This document shows positions 1 through 13,449 of a DNA stretch of 64,000 bases, in pieces. Source of the stretch: Theobroma cacao. Lineage: Eukaryota > Streptophyta > Magnoliopsida > Malvales > Malvaceae. The stretch lies in the NCBI RefSeq assembly GCF_000208745.1, contig NC_030852.1, positions 30,062,311-30,126,310 of the forward strand, in the 5' to 3' direction. Position 1 is the stretch's first letter; the number at the start of each line of letters is the position of its first letter. The notes beneath the pieces are model-generated. The model saw only the letters and a list, made by a program, of their open reading frames with translations, ran no database searches and was not told the DNA's origin. A program made the position numbers and the translations under genes.

Positions 1-850
1 GCATGCTAAGAGGGGTAGCCTGACCTGGTCCACTTGCAGCAAGACTATTGTTCCATAAGCATCCAATCTTGATGAAGATGAGGATGGGCAGCCAGAAAAC
101 TCTGAAGCCCTTCAAGCATCCTCTTCGACAAACCAAGGGTTAGCTGTATGCTCCCGGGCAGCCCTTGCTTCTGCCGCTGCCATTGCCTATTCACCTCCAC
201 AATCTCTGATGGACTCAACAGTGAAGAAATTAATATCTAATATTATAAGCATTATTCAATGAAACAATAGAATCATCCCCGGTGCACAGTAAGGCACTTT
301 GAAGCTTAAATTTAGTTCCATATACTAATACCTAATGAAAAGGCATATCCCACCTACGCGGGAATCTTAAACCTCCAAAATAATGAACAGATTGTATATC
401 AGACAAATACGAAGCAAGTTCTACATACCCTATGAACGCACCAAATGTAAAACAGAGTAACACTTTGAAACCTCAAAAATTACTATGCAAGTTCAATATA
501 ATGAACGCAGGAAGTAGAACAAACAAACCCCAAAAACCAGTCCCGAAGTTTCTAACACATACAACGACTAAAATGATGCAAAATTAAACAAAACCCGTCA
601 GAAATTATTCCCCAAAACATTCCAAAACAGATAAAAATATGTTCATCCATTGGAATTCCATTATATTTCCAAAGATTGACAAAAACGGTGAAGAAAACAA
701 TTAGCAGGTTCGTACACAAACTATGGCTTTAAGGAAAATACCTTGTTCGAGGAATTGGTGGTTTTGCTGGGTTTTGCATCAAAAGTGAATTGCATTTGAG
801 ATCCGAAGGTACAGAGTGACAGGCAGTCTATCTCCTCCTTCCCTGCGTAT
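1..850 (-). pseudogene. Possible exon pair of an unidentified gene or pseudogene at the left edge
   Basis: On the minus strand an ATG at about 798 opens a short reading frame of 18 codons (MQFTFDAKPSKTTNSSNK). It ends at a plausible donor, AAG followed by GTATTT, near 743. A possible acceptor at about 187 starts an Ala/Arg/Glu-rich segment (AMAAAEARAAREHT) joining in the same frame. That frame meets a TGA at 112-114. Coding-like sequence seems to continue past the stop, then shifts frame near 55. It is either a tiny protein with a 3' UTR, or more likely the 5' end of a decayed gene. I do not recognise the family. The intron of roughly 550 bases between the exons is AT-rich with nothing recognisable. 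Confidence 0.28.
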
Positions 851-3170
851 CACCGTAACGATGTACTTAAACCAGAAGAAGAAGCGCCGCTTCGAGGTGC
901 TTGTACGCTGTGCTTTGAGTATTGTAACGTGAACTTGTTACTTGTTGCTAATTTGTTCTTTATTATTATTATTATTATTTGTAATTAACATCTTTTTGAA
1001 TTCGATTGTGAGTTTTGCCAAGATTTTTATCACTTCTAAATACCAATAAATTACCTTTCATGAAAACAACAAAAACCACCAAATAATATTGTTATAGTCA
1101 AATTTTTAATTGAAATGATAAACAACAGGTATTTTTAGAATAAAATGGTAAATAATATCTTTTAATAAATGGTAAATAACATCTCAACTTTATTACATAA
1201 CAGCAAGATAGTAACATCTAGCCTAAATGAGTTATACTAGTTAAAATTCAGCAAATTTACTGATAATTTTCATTAAAAGTTGTGAATAAAATTAATTAAA
1301 TCTTAATTACACAAAAAAATCATAAATAATCTAATTTTAATATTCTGTCAAATTTAGAGATGTCAATAAGTATCTTGTAATTGAGTATTTTTACATCATA
1401 ACAATAGGTTAGATAACTAGGCATAGGAGTGGAATTTATACATATTTTTCTAGAAATTATTATGACTATTTACTTTCAAAATATGCATTTTACAAAGAAA
1501 ATCAAGTCTCGAATTTTTCAATCATTAATTATAATGAAAATTAATCTTATGGCTGAATTGAATGATTTAATTACTTTTATCAATCGATGTGATTGTGATT
1601 AAGCCAGATAGTGGTAACGTATTCAATGGTCACGTAGAAAAAACTTTGCTAAAACCAAGAAAATAAGTTGATTAAACTTTGGGCCGTGCTATTTGGACTA
1701 AAAATAGTGACGGTAAGTCATCCAACATTTTGCTTCATTCGGACATCTTTTCCAAATAATTACAGTCTCCACACTTTAGCCCTCGTTTCTCCTTATTTTT
1801 CTTTTTGGCAATATATATAAGCAGATGAATTATACTAAATAAATTGGTAACCATGAGCATTATGCAATGAAGGTCTATCAAGCATATACTGAGCTAAAAT
1901 AAACTTATTCTTTTACCAGGAAAATGAGTTGTATATCCCCTCCAGATTAAAGGGATATATAACCATCCAGATTAGCTTTATTGATAAGGATAAGAATGTT
2001 TTAATACAAATCCTGAGTTCAATATTTTCTCTTCTTATGTTAGGCTACCTATTAGGTTGTGATCTCATCAGATTAGTTTTGAATGGAAAAAGTTGGTCAT
2101 ACGAGTTGGTGATCTTCACATGTCCCTCATCATGGGACTCTCACCCTAGAGCCCTGGACCATACTAACCTCTATTTAATGCTAACACGAGGCAATCTTAT
2201 TATTAGCAAGGGAGCAGCAGTTCCAGGATTCTGAGCCCATTTTCGACCTTGTCCATGGTTTCCGAAAATCTGTAAAGTAGTGTTGAGCACTTCGCGGCAG
2301 GCTATTTATTTTCCACATCAACAGTTAGATCTACATTTTCCTGCTCATCATGATGACACTTGCCGAAGACGGATTCATTATTATGAAAAATCAAATAAAT
2401 TGAAAGGAGGAAGGAAAAATTCAAAGTCTTAATTTTGATACCTATTACTTGCAGTCAATCTATCAAGTCTTTGTCTCAGTTGTCAGAAATGATCTTGCGT
2501 AGAAGAAGACAAAGAAGGTTGTACAGCCCTTACCTCCCATCTTAACTAAGTTCTCTTTCTCTCTCCATCAAAAACAAGATATAATAAACATAAATAATAA
2601 TAATAATAATAATAATAATAATTACTTTTGTTTTTCAAGAATAATAGTAATAAATGTTAATTAAAAATAAAAGAATAAAAATTGTGACATTAAATAAGGT
2701 AAAATAGTACAAATTTTAAAATTAAAAATTTAATATCTCGTATTTAAATTATTTTTAAAATAGATCTTTTCAAGTTATTGAATTCATTATTTATATTAGT
2801 ACTAAATAAATGAACCAATTTACCAACAAAAGTAAAAGTTGCACAAAGCACAATAAATGTTTACACTTTACATGTAACTCCTTTTTTTAAACAGTCCAAT
2901 GTCCCTCCACCCTCACCTGAGTACCCGAGACAGGAGAGGCTAATAAATAAACAAACAAAAACCCCGTACGGCCCTTCAAACACGGACTCCAGTGATTAGT
3001 TTAAATTTGATTAAATTTATTTTTTTCTTTTTTCCCAAAATGAAAAACTAGAGTCCCGAAACGGCGTCGTGGAAGACCTGCTTACCCGAGATGGTACTCG
3101 TTATATATTTGCCCGCAAAGAAAGTAAAGTATCCTAACTGGAACAAGTGAATAATCTTTTGCAGCTCAAA
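851..3170. other. AT-rich intergenic stretch with short microsatellites
   Basis: I see no convincing gene here. Short trinucleotide runs occur near 960-980 (TTA type) and 2591-2625 (AAT type). An open frame of about 100 codons at 1929-2234 has no recognisable protein character and no splice partners. The last few hundred bases before 3200 should hold the promoter of the KH-domain gene. Confidence 0.6.
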
Positions 3171-3352
3171 CTGTGTATGACTCGGCTAACAGCTCTCCTC
3201 ATTTCAGATTCTCCATCTCAAGTTAGGTTTCTCAGGCTCACTTGCATTTTCTTGAAATTTCCCGAGAAGCAAACAGAAAAGAGCTGAAGGGACAGTCAGA
3301 CAGACGGCGTAAGAGCAAAGCTTTGCTACTCTCAAAACCCTAGACCCGATCC

Positions 3353-3409
3353 ATGACAAGGAGCAGAACCATCATCATCGTCATCGGCCAAACTGTTTTG
3401 AAACATTGA
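3353..3409 (+). promoter_or_regulatory. Upstream ORF in the leader of the KH-domain gene
   Basis: An ATG at 3353 opens an 18-codon frame ending in TGA at 3409, 77 bases before the main ATG at 3486. It lies in the region expected to be 5' leader. If the transcript starts upstream, ribosomes would meet this frame first. The transcription start is not known from sequence alone. Confidence 0.4.
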
Positions 3410-3485
3410 CAAAAGGACAAGGACTGAAATCTTTGTGAATCGAAAGTTCAGAACCTTAAAAAGGCTTTAGTTTAGTGTTTTTTAG

Positions 3486-6400
3486 ATGGAGAGATCTAGA
3501 TCCAAGAGGAACTATTACTACGACCAAGACTATGATGGAGAGAACATGGGTAGAACAAAACCTCGGTACAACAACCATCACTACCTACCCAACAGTCACC
3601 GCCACCGTGGCAACAATCCCAACAACAACAACGGCAACAACGGTCGACCGTCGAATAAAGGCGGTAGCGGCGGCGGAGGAGGACAAGACTCTTCCCTTAT
3701 GGTAACCACGAGCTACCGCATTCTCTGCCACGACATGAAAGCCGGGGGCGTAATCGGCAAATCAGGTAGCATTATCAAGTCCATAAGGCAACACACCGGC
3801 GCGTGGATCAACGTTCACGAGCTGATTCCCGGCGACGAAGAGCGCATCATCGAAATTTCCGACACGCGCCGCCGTGACCCTGAAGGGAGAATGCCGTCGT
3901 TTTCGCCTGCTCAGGAGGCTTTGTTCCTTATACATGAGAGGATTCTGGAGAGTGATTCGCAGTTTGGGTTTGGCAGTGGCGGAGGAGAGGAGGAGGAGGA
4001 TTACGGAGGGGTGGTGAGAGGAGGAGGGAATAGGGTGGCGACGAGGTTGGTGGTTTCGAGGATGCATGTGGGATGTTTATTGGGGAAAGGAGGGAAGATT
4101 ATTGAGCAAATGAGAATTGAAACAAAGACTCAGATTAGGATTCTACCTAGAGACCATACGCTGCCCCGTTGCGTTTCCATGTCTGAGGAGATTGTTCAGG
4201 TCTGCAACCAAATTGCATTTGGATTTGGATTTAATGCACAAAAAAGGGGAAGTTACTAAATACTAATGCATGGGGTTTTTAATATTTGGTATGTTTAAAT
4301 TCAATGGCTTAATGGAAATGATTGGGCGGTTAAATATTTATTTATTGATTAAAAGATTTCAGGTTTTGATTTGAGAGTATTGAGCTGAATCCAAAATCCT
4401 GGTTTGAATGAATGTTACCCGTGGATTGTAGGAGTTACTAGTGTGATCTCCATGCATTGCTTTTTCCCTTAAAAAAACCTGGACATCTAAATATTAAGCA
4501 GCTAATTACTATATGCCATTGGCAGCAGTCTTAAGTGCTGCTTGATGAACCGATTTGTACATTTTAAACAATTTGCCCTTTGCTGAAAAAAAGACCTGTT
4601 CTTTCTTCTCATCTGTTGTTGATTCAAAGAGGCTTAAGCTCTTCAGAAGGTTTTATTACAAATTTACTTCATATATTTTTAGCTGGTATATTGTGTCAAA
4701 TAAGAATAATTTAAATTACTTGGGAATTTAAACTATTTGTCCTGTTCTGATTGTATGCCTATGAACTTCAATCTGTTGTGTCTTCAATTTTCTTGAAGTT
4801 GTTGATTGTTGCATCGTGCAATTTCTTTTGTGCTTTTTGCTTTTGTTGATACTTGGTATTTTGGGCAGTGCAAATGTCTGTGTTAATGAGTTTTTCCTCT
4901 AATAATAGCTCACTGAAAAACCATTTCATGCATTTTGAAAGCTGTTGTTTTGCATTGACATGCTCAACATCATGCTTCTGTGTTATTTGAATGTATCATC
5001 CATATCAGATACAAGTTCTTTTGATTTTCTCCCAGCAGTTCTATAAGTATTCTTTTTATTTTGGTAAGTACTAATTATTCATATGAATGCTACATAACTA
5101 TAATAATCTCCAGTTTATGCCATTTTGCCAGTGAACCATATATCTATGATTGCTGACGAAGCAGTCTAAATCTAGGAATTGTATGCTGCTAAGGCTGCAA
5201 ATTGGTCACAAAAGATGGATAGTTGAGAGCCATGCATCTTAAGTAGTGTCCATGCTGCATTGCAAAGAATAAGGCTTCTGATGTTGCTATCTACTAGGAG
5301 TGGTTTTGCTACCAAAAATGAGTTTTCTAGAAAGTTTTTCTGGTTTAAGATGTATTTAAGCATATGCAGTATGCACTTCATGCTTTCCTCCTAATTTCCC
5401 TCTGGTGAAAGATATTAATGTTGTGACAGCATTATCATATGGTAATTTTGTCTAATGTTGTTTTTCATGCAGGTTGTGGGGGATGTAAATGCTGTTAAAA
5501 ATGCTATAGCAATTATTTCATCACGCTTAAGGGAGAGTCAGCATCGTGACCGCAGTCATTTCCATGGGCGAATGCATTCACCAGAGCGATTTTTCCCTGA
5601 TGATGATTATATTCCACACGTAAACAATGCATCACGTCGATCATCTATGGATGGGTCAACTTTTGGTTCACGGATGCCTGCTGCAAATTATAGAGGCAAT
5701 AATTATTCCTCACGTCCATCTGGCTTCATTGAAGCTGGGACTGCTCCTATGTCTGACAGTGGACAGCCTCTTTATGGTGATGATCTTGTATTTCGTATAC
5801 TTTGCCCAATTGAGAAGGTTGATAGTGTTTTTGGAGAGCCAGATGGCATAGTAGATTTACTTCAAAATGAAATTGGTGTGGATGTCAAGGTTGCTGATCC
5901 TGTGACAGGGTCAGATGAGCAGATAATTACCATTTCTTCTGAGGAGGTACTTACCATCTCTCTATTGTTGTTTCATGACACATGGCCACATGGGTGGATA
6001 GTTGTTTGTTTGTCCTATAAAGCTCTTTCTTCTTGTGTATGCCAATTTTTTTTGGGGGAGATAAATTCTATCAAACTTTCGTTTATCAAATTAAATGTTG
6101 TCTTTTGTAATGTTTAAACACTTGAAAAACATTTTTAAAAAAATTGTTCATTCCTTCTGAAATTTGAAATACATAGTTATAGAGGTTTCTAACTTATCTT
6201 TGGCCTTTCTTTTGTCCTTAGGGTCCTGACGATGAGTTGTTTCCAGCTCAGGAGGCTTTATTGCATATCCAAACTCAGATTGCTGACCTCGTTCCTGATA
6301 AAGATAACATCATAACTACTAGGATAATTGTTCCATCGAGTGAAATCGGATGTTTAGAGGGAAGAGATGGATCATTATCTGAAATGAAAAGATTAACTGG

Positions 6401-7865
6401 TGCAAACATACTGATCTTGTCAGGAGAAGAACTTCCTTCTTGTGTATCAGGACCTGATGAGATTGTACAGGTTTGCTACTTAGATAGCTTAATTCTTTTG
6501 AAGCATTGAGATCTTAGCTTCTTGGTGCTTATACAATCCAGATCAAAGAAAGGGTTCAAAACCTGGGGTCTATTAAATTTAATAACTGAGGGCAGGCTGA
6601 TTGGATTGATTTACCTTGTGTATTCTGAATGGCATTTTGATATACTCTACAGATTGTTGGGGAGATAAAGGCAGCTCGAGATGCTCTTGTTGAGGTCACA
6701 TCACGACTACGAAGTTATTTATATAGGGAATTCTCTCAGAAGGATACCCCTCCAGCTATCTCTGCGACAGCATCTCTTGGGAATGTTTCAGCACTGGAGA
6801 TTGCTTCTCCAAACTTAACTCCAGTGCGTGATAGTCAAACTGTCAGTGATCCTCCTACTGGAACCTATCAGAATGTGCTAACTGTGGCAATGCCACCATT
6901 ATCAAAGGTTGTAGCGAAATTCCTTTGGTCTTAGTATTTGTTTTTGTGTGTTGTTTATGTAGTCAAAAATTAAGTTCCATTTTTCTTTAGCTCCTATGGG
7001 TTATTTACTGTTCTTGGTTGTTCACGTGGTGAGTAGCTTGAAAGTGATATATAACTAGTGACATGTTTTGGTAGTTTTTCAGGGCTCTTCTTCTGTATTC
7101 TAAGAACATAATTATAATAACTTAATTGTTATTTATAGGAAGTTGTGAACTCTGGCGCTGAAACAATGAAGCAGACTGAAAGTGAACGCCGTGAAGATAT
7201 ACCAAGTACAATTAGCAGGTGACTAAGTTTTGCATTATTTCACTCTTATTTTTTATAATGAAGGTTGCATCGCACACTATTAATTTTTGTTGCTGCTATC
7301 TTTTAAAAAATTTTATTTAAAGAACAAATGTTCTTTCAATCGTTAGTATTTTAGAGGGTCCTTCTGATAAATAGTGCTTCTCCTGCTTGTAATATTCTAT
7401 CAGAATCCCTGTACCACTTGTTACGAGGAGTACGCTTGAAGTTGTCATACCAGAGCACGCTGTTCCCAAGCTCATAACAAAATCTAAAAACAAACTGGCA
7501 CAGATCAGTGAGGTAAGCATTGATGCTTTCAATTCCCTAGTTAATTTATGTTAACTTTGGTTCAATCTAATTTCAAATCACTGGTCTCTTGGTTTGTGTT
7601 TTCTGGGTAAAGTTGTCTGGTGCCAATGTAACTCTGGTACACGATAAACCAGACGACACTCAAAAGATCATTCAAATATCAGGTACTCCAGAGCAGGCTG
7701 AGAGAGCCCAGAGCTTGCTTCAAGGCTTTATTTTAAGCAGTAAGTCTCTTTGTATATCTGTATGTTTGTGTGCCTCGTATAACTTTTCCTTCATTTTGTT
7801 CTTCTACACTGGTGTCTAACTGGGCTCTTTCTCTTTTCAATTCAGCGCAAGAAGATGGACCTTAA
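3486..7865 (+). CDS. RCF3: Five-KH-domain RNA-binding protein, RCF3/HOS5-like
   Basis: Eight coding exons join in frame: 3486-4199, 5473-5946, 6222-6470, 6653-6907, 7139-7218, 7404-7512, 7613-7739 and 7846-7865, giving 675 residues. The N-terminus (MERSRSKRNYYYDQDYDG) is the start I remember for RCF3-type proteins. An Asn/Gly-rich linker follows, then KH units near residues 75-155, 185-262, 341-425, 428-505 and 600-670. GxxG loops are intact in KH1 (GKSG), KH2 (GKGG) and KH4 (GRDG) but degenerate in KH3 (GEPD) and KH5 (KSKN), so those two may act as protein-contact folds. RCF3/HOS5 in Arabidopsis is a nuclear factor that works with a CTD phosphatase in stress-gene expression, splicing and microRNA processing. 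The paralogue At4g18375 has the same architecture, so the exact orthologue is not certain. Introns 1 (1.3 kb) to 7 hold nothing recognisable. Confidence 0.9.
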
Positions 7866-8762
7866 GCTACTGCTGCTAGTAAGTGGGGCTAGAACTCGGA
7901 GCTGTCTGTATGGGGACAGTGCTGTTAAGATTTTCCCTAGAATCCGGATGTATAAATCTGGTTCCCTGTTATTTAGGCACAAAACGATTTGTATCTCTTT
8001 TACTTAGCCTTTGTTTTAGATTGCTGAGTGTTGGAAGGGTGAGAAAGCTCCATTGTAAATGTAACATGGGGAGCTCTTGGTCTAAGTTTTTCCTGCAATG
8101 CTTCAATTTTCCTGAATGAAGAAAGACCGCAGTTGATTTGTTGTTCAGAATTCTGCTTTTGCATACACTTTGTCATTGGCTGCTTCTATCAATGTAAGTT
8201 TTTATACTTTCAAATTCCATTTGCTTGGTTTATACTTAAATCTGTTTTTAAACAACATAAAATATTGTCGACTGTTTTACTACTGGAAGTATACAACACA
8301 AAGTCACGAACAGCATTATGCTACTTGGTTATCAATACCTGTTTGTTAATTGAGTCCGATTATCACTATGTGAACCACGACGAGACCAATATATTGGAAT
8401 TTTTTTTATTTAAAAAAAGAAGAAGTGAATCTATATTTTTAATTAATTCTTAAACATTCATACAAATAGACTTCTAAAATAATTAGTATATAAAACAAAT
8501 TTATGAGAATTAATTAGTCGACACCCGGTAGATGATTTCTTTTGTTCTTTAAACTTTTGGTTTCCGCTGCAATTTGAACCGACCCTACCAGACACGGGCC
8601 TATAACATCTCAGTGTCTGCCCCACCCAACCGCCTTCATCTCTCTGACTCTGACTCTGACTCGGTTACCAACCCAGTTAGCCAGGAAACTCGAAGAAAGA
8701 AGAAAACAAAACTACCAAATTGCGAGCTTTTCTTCTCTCATTTCAACTCTCTTCCCACTCTC
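7866..8762 (+). other. 3' UTR of the KH gene and promoter of the TPR gene
   Basis: The first 250 bases or so are probably the KH gene's 3' UTR. From about 8400 the sequence is AT-rich, then becomes CT-rich (8640-8760), typical of a plant 5' leader just before the next ATG. No separate gene is supported. Confidence 0.5.
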
Positions 8763-11700
8763 ATGGCAGCTTCTATCCTTATCCCCTCTCCCTCTTTCAA
8801 CACTTACAGGTACCCTCTCTGTTTGCTTGTCTTTGTACTCTGCACATATATGTACGTATGTATCTGCAAAAAGTTTTCGAATTCACTTTTGGGTGTTTTT
8901 ATCTGGGTTTTGTAATGTCACGAACTGTCTCGTGGGTCCTCTTTATTCAATCTTTGCATAGTCGGGGGGGGGGGGGGGAAGTGAGTTACTTTTTATCCTT
9001 CTTAATATTCTCACCTTTCAAACTATTTCAGGACAAGTCAAGTGTCTCTGAACTTGCATTCACAACACTGGCATCAAAGCATCAGCCGCTTCTCAGTATC
9101 TCTTAAAACCCACAAATCAAGTCTCAAGCTTTACATGATACCTGCTATTCCGATTGTCGCCCGCCAGTTTCTGTTGAAACCTTTTGCTGCAGTTGACTCA
9201 TTAGAAGCACATGTCTCACCGGACCAAAATTGTGCTGCTTCGGGTGTTTCATCTCAAAATGGTTTCGACAGGTGGGAACTTATCTTGCTTACCCATAATT
9301 TTGCCCTTATTTTGATGTTACTGTTTCTTAATTTACCTTTCCTGGACACCGGAATTCTTTTGCTTCTGACTCGTGGGCTTTGCCTGAAGTGATGTAACGT
9401 CGGATGACACCTTTGGTTTCAAATCTGACCATGAAATGATCTTGACATTGTTCTGAGTTCATCATTAGCAATTCATTATATCCTTCTCTAGCAAAGCTGA
9501 GTCTACAAAAATTAAGTAGCTGAAAAACATTTGTCTGTTATTAGCAGGTCTAAAACATTGCTCGACAAAGCAAGTAACTCCTTGGATGGCATGAGTGACT
9601 TTGAGAGACAGCTGCAAGAGCTATTTAATGAGGTCAAAACATTAATTATGACTGGGAACAGGAGTGATGCTCTAGACCTACTTCAAGCAAATTATGAAGC
9701 TGTAAAAGAACAGATAAATGCAGGTGCTAAAGGCATAGAAGAAGCTGCTATTCTTGATGTTATAGCCTTGGGTTACATGGCTGTTGGAGAATTGAAGTTT
9801 GTTCACCCTCTGCTCAATTTGGTAACTTCCTTTTTCTTTGGAAACTAAATTTTCATGTGCGTGAGGCCTCTGTTTGACATGATAATGTACGTGGGTACTA
9901 ATAACTTATTGATGTGGTCGTAGATTGCTAAATCGAACTTTATGCAAATGCTTATAAGTTTCATGTAAGGGTTGGAAGGGAATGGAAAGTTATTTGTTAT
10001 TGCTTTTTCTATTTTATCTGGGTTAATCTGGTTGTATAGTTGTTAGACGTAAGTGGATTAGATGGCGCTAATGACCAATATTCACAAAAGGTATGTGCAA
10101 AATTATATTCAGATATTTTGAAAGCCATCCTAGATATTCTTTCTGTTTCAAGAGTGATATTCATGATAATGGGAAAAAAGTCATTGAAAGTTTAGTCTTA
10201 AAGTCAGGGGAGCTTCATTTCTTTTTCCTCATTTAAACTTTGTGAAGTACAATTTATATTTCCTTTTTACCTTTTTTTGGGTCCTTTCTCGTCTTATATT
10301 TATAAATTCATATGTTGGTTTTCTGTGTGGCAAATAGGTTATAAAGATTAAGTACCACTATCTGCTATGTCCAAGGCAAAAGTGATAGATAAATGGCTAA
10401 AAAGTTCTGACTGCAATAAAAACTGCTCATTGATGTAACAGTCACTCATCAAGAGAGAATTAAAACTTTTTCTTCTCTGCTTCACTTTTCTTGATGCAAT
10501 TATTTTCATGATGGCAGATTAATGAGGTTATCGAGGATCAAAAGGATGATGAACCTCTTCTGGACTCGGTACTTTTGCATATGGGAAGTATGTATTCAAC
10601 TTTGGGGGAGTTTGAGAAATCCATGCTTGTCAATCAAAGAGTTACTGATATTCTAGAGAACAGACATGGTAATTGCCTCCTTTTTTGTGCCTTTATTTTT
10701 TAAAAATTTTTTTGGTGTTGCTTATGAGCTTCACTCATTCCTTTTCGCAGTTGGCTTCTCTCAATGATTATCTAAAATTCATGTCTTCTCCTAGGGAAAA
10801 ATAGTATTTTTCTTGTCACACCACTGTTGGGGATGACAAAAGTTCTTAGTTCTACTGGAAGAACTACAAAAGCAGTTGATATCTATCATCGTGTGATAAA
10901 AATCTTGGAATTAAGTAGAGGCACTGAAAGTGAGGATTTTGTGGTACCTTTGGTTGGACTTGGAAATCTTTTAATAAAGGAGGGCAGAGCTACAGATGCA
11001 GAAAATGCTTTTGTAAGGTAAGTGAGCATATTCTTTCATATTGATTTGGTTGTAGTTTTGAGTTCATTGTTCACTTGTTATGTGCTTTTTTTCCTTTTTC
11101 AGAATTCTAAATATATATACCAAGTTATATGGGGAGAATGATGGAAGAGTTGCACTTGCTATGTGTTCTCTAGCCCATGCAAAGTGTGCAAAAGGTAGCT
11201 TCTGTAATTTCTCTGTCCCCCATCCTCACCCCCAAGCCCGAAATAAATAAATAAAGGATTTAAAGCATTTTTGGGGCCCTTGCATTGTTTTTCAATCATA
11301 AAACATTCTTCAGCACTTCAAAAACCTTTAAATTGCAATTATAGTTTATCATGCCAGTTTTCTTACAGGGAATGCAAATGAAGCCATTGATTTATACAAA
11401 AAGGCTCTCCAGATGATAAAGGATTCAAGTTATATGCCTTCAGATGATAGCCTGATGGAGAATATGAGAATAGATTTGGCAGAACTACTTCATGCCGTGG
11501 GAAGGTAAGTTGGATACAAAGTTGCAACTAAAAATCTGCATGCATTCAGTAGATTTATATGCATGGTTTTCTCAGCCTTTGTGATAATTCCATCTGTGGA
11601 TGTCCCTGAATGTGCTTGGATGGGGAGCATTGTTCACATGGGATAGCATCTATAATGAGGCTGAAAAAAATCAAGTGGCTGCTGTATGCCATTAGGCCTG

Positions 11701-12656
11701 CAAAATTTAGAAGTGTCTTTCCTTGAAGAAAATCTCATTCAGAAGCAAAAGGAATTATAATGCATTACTTTTTGATTATCTGATTATGCAGGGCAAAGTT
11801 TTAGCATGTCATAGTAGTAGTCTTGTGCTTGCATTTCCTATTATACAGTTTTGGTAAAAGCATAGTCTTACTTTCTGTTGCAATTTGTATGCTGGTAGGG
11901 GAAGAGAAGGTCGGGAGCTGCTGGAGGAATGTTTATTGATCACTGAGAAGCTTAAAGGAAAAGACCATCCCAGCTTAGTTGCACACTACCTAAATCTTGC
12001 AACATCATATTCACAGTCTAAAGATTTTGTTATGGCTGAACGCTTGTTGAGGACAAGTTTGGAAATCACAAAAAAGGCTGAGCGGCCTGACAATCCATCC
12101 ATCACTTTTCCAATGTTGCATCTTGCTGTCACTCTTTACCATTTAGAGCGGGATGAAGAAGCTGAGCAAGTAGCGCTTGAGGCTTTACATATCCGTGAGA
12201 AGGCATTTGGAAAAGATTCACTGCCTGTTGGTAAATGTTACTATCTCATTTACTTGTGCTGAGTTTGATTAGGCTAAATATCATATCATCTTGATGATTT
12301 TAAAGAATTAGTACATCATTAGAAGAAAATAATTGAAGTTGTTGCCCTGATTGCATCCTGATTCTACTACTATACATTTTGTAATGTTCTTTGTTTTTAT
12401 GGCAGGGGAGGCTTTGGACTGTTTGGTGTCAATTCAGACCAGACTTGGGAAGGGTGAGGTTGAGTTACTGGAGCAGCTGAAGAGAATTCTGAGGATTCAA
12501 GAGAAAGAGTTGGGCTACGAGAATGAGGAGGTTATGATAACACTAAAAAAGGTTGTATTTTACTTAGATAAATTAGGGAAAAAGGATGAGAAATTTCCCC
12601 TACAAAAAAGATTGTCCAGGCTTTGGATGAAATACAAACAGGTTGTTCGATATTAA
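8763..12656 (+). CDS. Plastid-type TPR protein (kinesin light chain/nephrocystin-like repeats)
   Basis: Ten exons join in frame: 8763-8809, 9032-9271, 9548-9821, 10040-10090, 10518-10668, 10795-11017, 11103-11194, 11369-11504, 11899-12230 and 12406-12656, giving 598 residues. The first 70 or so residues are rich in Ser, Arg and Lys and poor in acids, like a chloroplast transit peptide. From about residue 100 the protein is a helical solenoid. Typical units are GNLLIKEGRATDAENAF, LATSYSQSKDFVMAERLL and LAVTLYHLERDEEAEQ, spaced about 42 residues as in kinesin light chain-type TPRs. It resembles Arabidopsis At5g53080 closely as I remember it. That gene is also near RCF3. No catalytic domain is visible, so a scaffold role is likely, but the partner is unknown. 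Exon 4 is only 51 bases and was chosen because it keeps the frame. Confidence 0.88.
8964..8978 (+). repeat. Homopolymer run of 15 G in intron 1 of the TPR gene
   Basis: An unbroken poly-G run lies in the first intron. It is a likely site of length polymorphism or sequencing slippage and does not touch coding sequence. Confidence 0.9.
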
Positions 12657-13449
12657 TATGGCATTTTCTCATTTTCCAAAAAACAAAAAGTCATATAGTT
12701 TGCAAGTTAGACCAAAATTCTTAATTGATATCAAACCACAATACAAGCGTTCAAGTTTACACTTTTGACAAATTTCCTTGGCAAAACCCAAAGTCAATAT
12801 CATCGGTACAATAAACCTCACAATCCCTATAGAATTGAAAGCTTCTTCTTGCATAGACACACTGGTACATGGCTGAGCGATTGGCAGAAGCATGAAATGT
12901 TACTTGGCCACAAATCCATCTCCCTTGACAGCTAATGGGTGGAAACAAACCCATATCAAGGTCATTTCTTCTTGATCAAGACTATGGAAGAGAAGCTAGC
13001 ATTAAAGTGCCAATTACTCCTTATGAGGCTAACTGCTAGCCTATCTATGTAATTCCAAAACAAGCTCTCATTCTCGAGTTTGGTTGCATCAAGATACGAG
13101 GCCAAACTACAAAATTGATTTGGGTCAGTTTCTTATGGAAGTTAAAAACGTTTATGAATGCTTTGAAAGCAGACATAAACAGAAACATACCAATGGTAGC
13201 AGTATCATACGTCTTGAAGCCACCTGCATGGCTTCTTTTCCCTGTGACTTGGATTTAAACAATTTGGTATATGTTCCTTCCTTTCTGAATTTTGTAAGGG
13301 AAGTTGCTGCCACGTCGACATGTTGACCAAAAGTCAGGATATGGTCATTTTGTAATTTTTGGACGTAATTGGTGGCATTTACAAATGGAAGGGATATACC
13401 ATCTGTCTCTGGGAGCGTTCAAGAGTTAGTACGGGGCAGGGGCAGGGCA
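12657..13449. other. Spacer between the TPR gene and PTAC7
   Basis: The first 200-300 bases are probably the TPR gene's 3' UTR. An open frame of 80 codons at 13084-13326 has no recognisable features. The stretch before 13450 is the presumed PTAC7 promoter and leader. Confidence 0.5.

Noticed and set aside
1929..2234. 101-codon plus-strand open frame in the left spacer
   Set aside because: Low-complexity hydrophobic translation without start context, splice sites or similarity.
3762..4067. Antisense open frame inside KH exon 1
   Set aside because: It is a shadow of a GC-rich coding exon with two clear KH domains on the plus strand.
13084..13326. 80-codon open frame upstream of PTAC7
   Set aside because: No domain and no similarity. 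It lies in the region expected to be the TPR gene 3' flank and PTAC7 promoter.
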